A DNA stretch of 63,453 nt. Origin: an uncultured Lachnospiraceae bacterium. GTDB taxonomy: Bacteria; Bacillota_A; Clostridia; Lachnospirales; Lachnospiraceae. The DNA lies in NCBI GenBank assembly GCA_910587495.1, contig CAJUMT010000001.1, positions 1 to 63,453 on the forward strand, written 5' to 3'. A program made the position numbers and the translations under genes. Positions 59,205 to 63,453 of this stretch are shown here, one piece after another (the first letter of the stretch is position 1; every line of letters begins with the position of its first letter). The notes beneath the pieces are model-generated. The model was not told the DNA's origin. It was given only the letters and a program-made list of their open reading frames with translations, and ran no database searches.

Positions 59205-61136
59205 ATGGTTAAAACAACAAGAATGACCACGGCACAGGCGATCGTGAAATTCCTGGATCATCAGTATGTTTCCATGGACGGAGTGGAAACAAAGTTTGTC
59301 GAAGGATTTTTCACCATCTTCGGACATGGAATTGCCGTGGGCTTAGGCGAAGCGCTTGACAGCAATCCGGGTGATCTGAAAGTATTCCAGGGAAGGAACG
59401 AGCAGGGTATGTGCCATGTAGCCACTGCGTTCGCAAAACAGAGCGGACGCAAAAAGATCATTGCCTGCGCGTCTTCGGTAGGTCCCGGCGCGGCCAATAT
59501 GGTCACGGCCTGCGCTACTGCTACCGTGAACAATATTCCGCTTCTGGTATTTCCAGCGGACACTTTTGCCTCCCGCCAGCCGGACCCGGTACTCCAGCAG
59601 CTAGAGCAGAGCAGCAGCCTGGCGACTACGACCAACGACGCGTTCAAACCGGTCTGCAAATACTGGGACAGGGTTACAAGGCCTGAAATGGTTATGACCG
59701 CGCTGATCAACGCCATGCGCGTCCTGACTGATCCGGCGGAGACCGGCGCCTGCTGTATCGCGCTGTGCCAGGATGTGGAAGGCGAGTCCTATGATTTCCC
59801 GGAATATTTTTTCCAGAAGAGAGTACACAGGATTACAAGGCCTGTGGCGGTGGAAGAAGAACTGGAAGATATTACAGAAGTGATCTTACAGGCGAAAAAA
59901 CCGCTGGTGATCGTCGGCGGCGGCGTACGTTACTCCGAGGCGGGAGAGGCGGTCGAAAAATTCTGCGAAGAATTTAAGATTCCCTTCGGAGAGAGCCAGG
60001 GAGGTAAAAGCGCCTGCAAGTCCAGCCATCCCTATTGCCTGGGTGGAATCGGCGTGACCGGAACTTACGCTTCCAATGTTATTGCCAAAGATGCGGACGT
60101 GGTCATTGCAATCGGCACCAGACTATCTGATTTTACTACCAGCTCCAAGCGCTTGTTCAAGGATGAAAACGTAAAATTCGTTACAATTAATAACTGCAGA
60201 TTCCATGCATATAAAATGGATGCCGTAAAAGCAGTGGGAGATGCGAAAGTGACGGTGGAAGCGCTGGCAGAGAAGCTGCGGGCGAAAGGATATGTTTCTT
60301 CTTATAAAGAAGAGATTCAGAATGCAAAACATGTGTGGGAGGAAGAAATGGCAAGGCTTGCCGGTATTGCCTACACAGGAGACGATTTTGAACCCATCAT
60401 CAAAGCAAGAGATCCAAGGACGATTCCGGAATTTGTGAAGCTGACAGACGGAAAGATCACCCAGACAGCTGCCCTTGCCGCAATTCGCCGGGTCATCGAC
60501 GAGGATGCGACGATCATTACCGCAGGCGGTTCCCTGCCAAGTTGTATGCAGAGAATGTGGACGACAGATAAACGCGGGGGATATCACGCGGAATATGGTT
60601 ATTCCTGTATGGGATATGAGGTGGCGGCGACGCTGGGCGTCAAATTCGCGGAACCGGACAACGAAGTATACTGTGTGGTCGGAGATTCCAGCTTTCAGAT
60701 GCTCCACAGCGAGGTAATGACTATTATGCAGGAGCGCAAAAAAGTCAATATTCTTGTATTTGACAACTGCGGATTCGGATGCATCAACAATCTGGAGATG
60801 AACCACGGAATCGGAAGCCTGGCAACGGAATTTAGATATACGAACGGAAAGAAACCCTGCGGAGACCTGATCCCGGTAGATTATGCGAAGATTGCGGAAG
60901 GATACGGAATGAAATCCTATACCTGCCGTACCATAGAAGAACTGGAAGCGGCTTTAAAGGATGCAAAGAAACAAGACATTGCCTGCTTGTTTGACCTCAA
61001 AGTAATTCCGAAGACCATGACGGACGGTTATGAATCCTGGTGGAATGTGGGTCTTGCCGATACATCTGTCAAAGAATCCGTAAGAGAGGCGTGGAAAGGC
61101 GTAAAGGCCGGCAGAGAAGAAGCGAGAGACTATTAA
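59205..61136 (+). CDS. iolD: 3D-(3,5/4)-trihydroxycyclohexane-1,2-dione acylhydrolase
   Basis: The 643-residue thiamine-diphosphate enzyme opens the cyclohexane ring to 5-deoxy-glucuronate in inositol catabolism. It has the acetolactate-synthase-like layout: N-terminal pyrimidine domain (FGHGIAVGLGEAL, FQGRNEQGMCHVATAFAKQ), a middle domain (PLVIVGGGVRYSEA), and the C-terminal pyrophosphate domain with VVGDSSFQMLHSEV and the asparagine of FDNCGFGCIN. Length matches known IolD. ATG 59205 follows CAGGAGG. It starts the iolD-iolB-GAPDH-PGK cluster, far from iolGEI in this window. Confidence 0.94.
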   Translation: MVKTTRMTTAQAIVKFLDHQYVSMDGVETKFVEGFFTIFGHGIAVGLGEALDSNPGDLKVFQGRNEQGMCHVATAFAKQSGRKKIIACASSVGPGAANMVTACATATVNNIPLLVFPADTFASRQPDPVLQQLEQSSSLATTTNDAFKPVCKYWDRVTRPEMVMTALINAMRVLTDPAETGACCIALCQDVEGESYDFPEYFFQKRVHRITRPVAVEEELEDITEVILQAKKPLVIVGGGVRYSEAGEAVEKFCEEFKIPFGESQGGKSACKSSHPYCLGGIGVTGTYASNVIAKDADVVIAIGTRLSDFTTSSKRLFKDENVKFVTINNCRFHAYKMDAVKAVGDAKVTVEALAEKLRAKGYVSSYKEEIQNAKHVWEEEMARLAGIAYTGDDFEPIIKARDPRTIPEFVKLTDGKITQTAALAAIRRVIDEDATIITAGGSLPSCMQRMWTTDKRGGYHAEYGYSCMGYEVAATLGVKFAEPDNEVYCVVGDSSFQMLHSEVMTIMQERKKVNILVFDNCGFGCINNLEMNHGIGSLATEFRYTNGKKPCGDLIPVDYAKIAEGYGMKSYTCRTIEELEAALKDAKKQDIACLFDLKVIPKTMTDGYESWWNVGLADTSVKESVREAWKGVKAGREEARDY

Positions 61137-61170
61137 TTCATAACGGAATTACAAATAGGAGGCATGTATA

Positions 61171-61956
61171 ATGAGTAAAGTATTTGGCTATCCGACGTTC
61201 GATGAAAAAGGAGAGATGATCCTTACCACTTATGAAAATGAGTATCAGGCGATGCTGATGGATGTACGGGTGTATCGTATGAAAGCGGGAGAAGTCAGAC
61301 GGTTTAGCCGCGATGGGGAAGAGATCGCAGTGTTGCTTTTGTCAGGCGTGATCACATTCGCGTGGGAGGATCAGAAGAAGTCGGTAAGCAGAAAAGACGT
61401 ATTTACAGAAGGACCCTGGTGCGTCCATGTATGTACCGGCGCCTGGGTGGAAGTATCTGCGGAGCAGGATTGTGAAATACTGGTACAGTGTACCAAAAAT
61501 GACAAGACTTTTAAAAGTTGTCTGTATGCGCCGGAAGACGCCCCCTGGGGATATTCCAGCGTAGGTAAATTCGGCAATGTGGCGAAGCGCCGTGTCAATA
61601 CGATTTTCGATCATGATATTTGTCCGGAGTCCAATATGGTTTTAGGAGAAGTACTCAATGACAGAGGCAATTGGTCCGGGTATCTGCCCCACAGACATCC
61701 GCAGCCGGAGACTTACTTTTTCAAATTTGACCGCCCGGAAGGATTCGGCGCAAGCTTTGTAGGCGATCAGGTATTTAAAAGCGTTAATAACAGCTTTTCC
61801 GCCATTCCGGGAGGAGAATTGCATCCGCAGGCCGTAGCGCCGGGATTTATGATGTATACCTGCTGGATGATCCGCCATCTGGAAGGAAATCCATGGCTCC
61901 AGACAGACCGCTGCGAGGATGAGCGCTATGTGTGGATGCATGATGCAAAGTTTTAA
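61171..61956 (+). CDS. iolB: 5-Deoxy-glucuronate isomerase
   Basis: The 261-residue bicupin protein turns 5-deoxy-glucuronate into 5-dehydro-2-deoxy-gluconate, the step after IolD. The cupin histidines appear in YLPHRHPQPETYFFKF with the metal-binding His-x-His and glutamate; EVLNDRGNWSGYLPH and GGELHPQAVAPGFMMYTCW are diagnostic, and it ends RYVWMHDAKF. ATG 61171 follows AGGAGGC. It is 34 bases after iolD, in the same operon. Confidence 0.9.
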   Translation: MSKVFGYPTFDEKGEMILTTYENEYQAMLMDVRVYRMKAGEVRRFSRDGEEIAVLLLSGVITFAWEDQKKSVSRKDVFTEGPWCVHVCTGAWVEVSAEQDCEILVQCTKNDKTFKSCLYAPEDAPWGYSSVGKFGNVAKRRVNTIFDHDICPESNMVLGEVLNDRGNWSGYLPHRHPQPETYFFKFDRPEGFGASFVGDQVFKSVNNSFSAIPGGELHPQAVAPGFMMYTCWMIRHLEGNPWLQTDRCEDERYVWMHDAKF

Positions 61957-62016
61957 TGGTTTTACTATTTTACATTTTAAATATAACAAATAAAAGCGAT
62001 GAGAGGAGAAACAATA

Positions 62017-63054
62017 ATGGCAAAGATTAAAGTTGGTGTTGCCGGATACGGCACGATCGGACAGCGTCTCGCGGACGGCGTGGCTCTGCAGGGAGATATG
62101 GAACTGGTAGGTATCGCAGACCTGGCGCCTACGCTTGCAATTCGCGCGCTTCATGAAAAAGGAATGCCCTATGACCTGTATCTAGTGGACGGCGGAGATA
62201 AATCCAGATTTGAAGCGCTGGGCATCCCGGTATCAGGTACCTTCGAGGAACTGATCGACAAAGTGGATATTATGCTGGATTCCTCACCAGGCGGAATCGG
62301 TGCAAAGAATAAAGCAATCTACGAGAAGAAGGGCGTAAAGGCAATTTTCCAGGGCGGCGAAGCCAACTCTGTTGCCGATGTATTCTTCCACGGTTATGCA
62401 AACTATGAAAAAGGCGTAAACAAAGATTTCCTGAAACTGACCAGCTGCAACACGACAGGCCTGATTCGTTCCGTTGACTGCCTGGACCGCGCATATGGCA
62501 TCGAGCGCGTGGCAATCACGATTATCCGCCGCGTGGCTGACCCGGGCGATTACCACAGAGGGCTGACCAACGCGCTGCAGATGGACAAAGCGCCCTCCCA
62601 CCAGGCCCTTGACCTGATGACGATTATGCCCCATGTCAACGCCACCGGTATCCTGGTACATACCCCGGTGACCCACGGACATATCATTACGGTCGTGGCA
62701 AAAGGAAAACAGAAGATCACCAAAGCGATGGCGCTGGAAGCATTTGAGAAGCACCCGCGTATCCGCGTCGTGCGCATTGACGACGGATTCCTGGGCAATG
62801 CGTCCCTGTTTAAATATGCCCGCGACTTAGGTCATCCCCGGGGGGACATGTATGAGATCGGGCTGTGGGAAGACAGTATCGTGGAGAGCGGCGACGATAT
62901 CATGTATGCGATCAACATTCCGCAGGAAAGCGTAACTATTCCTGAGACCATGGACGGTATCCGTGCGGCATGCGGTATGCAGACCACGCGCGAGGAAGGA
63001 ACTGCCAAAACAAACGAATATTTAAAAATCGGTCTTTTCAAAAACCTGAAATAA
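62017..63054 (+). CDS. Type II (archaeal-type) glyceraldehyde-3-phosphate dehydrogenase
   Basis: The 345-residue enzyme oxidises glyceraldehyde 3-phosphate to 1,3-bisphosphoglycerate with NAD(P). The N-terminal GVAGYGTIGQRLADGV Rossmann motif, QGGEAN, the active-site cysteine in LTSCNTTGLIR, RRVADPGDYHRG and MPHVNATGILVHTPVTHGH are those of the archaeal type II family, not of common bacterial GapA (which has SCTTNCLAP). ATG 62017 follows GAGAGGAG. It sits directly after iolB, and is followed by a phosphoglycerate kinase gene, its pathway partner. Transfer from archaea or an ancient clostridial acquisition is likely. Confidence 0.92.
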   Translation: MAKIKVGVAGYGTIGQRLADGVALQGDMELVGIADLAPTLAIRALHEKGMPYDLYLVDGGDKSRFEALGIPVSGTFEELIDKVDIMLDSSPGGIGAKNKAIYEKKGVKAIFQGGEANSVADVFFHGYANYEKGVNKDFLKLTSCNTTGLIRSVDCLDRAYGIERVAITIIRRVADPGDYHRGLTNALQMDKAPSHQALDLMTIMPHVNATGILVHTPVTHGHIITVVAKGKQKITKAMALEAFEKHPRIRVVRIDDGFLGNASLFKYARDLGHPRGDMYEIGLWEDSIVESGDDIMYAINIPQESVTIPETMDGIRAACGMQTTREEGTAKTNEYLKIGLFKNLK

Positions 63055-63062
63055 TAACCTCT

Positions 63063-63094
63063 AAGGGGCGGGGCGTCAAAAAACCCCGCCCCTT
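63063..63094 (+). terminator. Strong hairpin between GAPDH and PGK genes
   Basis: AAGGGGCGGGG pairs fully with CCCCGCCCCTT around a 10-base loop. No T run follows, so it may act as a partial terminator or as an mRNA stability element. Confidence 0.65.
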
Positions 63095-63126
63095 ATCAGA
63101 CGGAAGAAAGGAGATATAAGATTCAT

Positions 63127-63453
63127 ATGCGTTTTGGAATCCGTACAATTGACGAATTTGATGTGAAAGATAAAACAGTGCTTTGCCGCGTGGACATGAA
63201 CCAGCCGGTAGACACAAAGACAGGCGTCTTAAAAAGCACGGCCAGGATCAAGGCCTGCGTTCCCACGATCAAAGAGCTTTCTGACCGGGGGGCGAAACTG
63301 GTACTTCTGGCCCATCAGGGAAGCGATATTGAATATAAGAATTTTTATACGACTAAACCCCACAGCAAAGTGCTGTCGGAATTTCTCGGAAAGGAAGTTA
63401 AATTTATACCCGATGTATGCGGGCCGACTGCCATAGAGGCAATAAAAGCTTTA
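63127..63453 (+). CDS. pgk: Phosphoglycerate kinase, archaeal-like, cut by the window end
   Basis: The first 109 residues are present. They show the PGK N-terminal domain: IRTIDEFDVKDKTVLCRVDMNQPV with the substrate-binding arginine and asparagine, STARIKACVPTIKELSDRGAKLVLLAHQGS, and FIPDVCGPTAIEAI. HQGS and the spacing resemble archaeal PGKs, where bacterial enzymes usually have SHLGRP. ATG 63127 is 13 bases after AAGGAG. It makes ATP from 1,3-bisphosphoglycerate, the product of the preceding enzyme. The C-terminal domain lies outside the window. Confidence 0.9.
   Translation, partial: MRFGIRTIDEFDVKDKTVLCRVDMNQPVDTKTGVLKSTARIKACVPTIKELSDRGAKLVLLAHQGSDIEYKNFYTTKPHSKVLSEFLGKEVKFIPDVCGPTAIEAIKAL

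Overview
The window reads as chromosomal DNA of an anaerobic Firmicute of the Lachnospiraceae / Clostridium cluster XIVa type. The reasons are the rpsD-rpoA-rplQ order with a long L17, strong AGGAGG ribosome sites, TTGACA/TATAAT-type promoters, YesM/YesN-style signalling, many AraC and LacI regulators, and dense carbohydrate loci with RbsA/RbsC-type and CUT1-type transporters. No tRNA, rRNA, CRISPR array, transposase or prophage was recognised. Assignments come from reading the sequence and from knowledge of protein families; no database search was run.

Layout. 0-2.4 kb: end of the ribosomal protein operon (rpsD, rpoA, rplQ); rpoA carries an in-frame amber codon 14 codons before its expected end. 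2.4-11.4 kb: aminotransferase, a soluble YesM/YesN two-component pair, a tandem ABC-ATPase-like protein that has lost its catalytic motifs, and a complete sugar ABC transporter. 11.5-25.1 kb: inositol-type catabolic regulon (IolH-like protein, LacI regulator, second sugar ABC transporter, two Gfo/Idh/MocA dehydrogenases, IolI, IolE and a UroD/MtaA-like protein), tied together by three copies of one palindromic operator; aroD and an AraC regulator sit among them. 25.1-33.8 kb: beta-galactoside locus (membrane-bound AraC sensor-regulator, frameshifted solute-binding protein, two CUT1 permeases, two-subunit LacL/LacM beta-galactosidase), bracketed by two near-identical palindromic elements. 33.8-37.6 kb: PIN toxin-antitoxin remnant, Rpn-family nuclease, AEC transporter, LacI regulator. 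37.6-48.6 kb: cluster around an AraC regulator, with an old-yellow-enzyme reductase, two zinc alcohol dehydrogenases, a UroD-like protein, a GPH symporter, a split transketolase and an SDR. 48.6-58.7 kb: accessory or defence region with a PIN pair, RecQ plus a Septu-like ATPase/HNH pair, a zone of gene remnants, an AAA/PD-(D/E)XK protein, a Uma2 protein and an ECF sigma/anti-sigma pair. 58.7-63.4 kb: iolD, iolB, archaeal-type (type II) GAPDH and the start of an archaeal-like phosphoglycerate kinase.

How it fits together. The two inositol loci together give IolG, IolE, IolD, IolB and IolI; IolC, IolJ and IolA are not in this window. Adjacent type II GAPDH and PGK could take the triose phosphate end-product to 3-phosphoglycerate. 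The most unusual candidate is an RNA-like element of about 93 nt found twice, upstream of the UroD-like gene at 41 kb and of iolD at 59 kb, with a three-helix layout, one compensatory base-pair change and a shared downstream Shine-Dalgarno region. Other strong observations are the rpoA amber codon, a shared activator-site architecture at two promoters flanking the AraC gene at 42 kb, the RecQ-PtuA-PtuB gene string, and the catalytically dead ABC-ATPase beside a sensor-less kinase.
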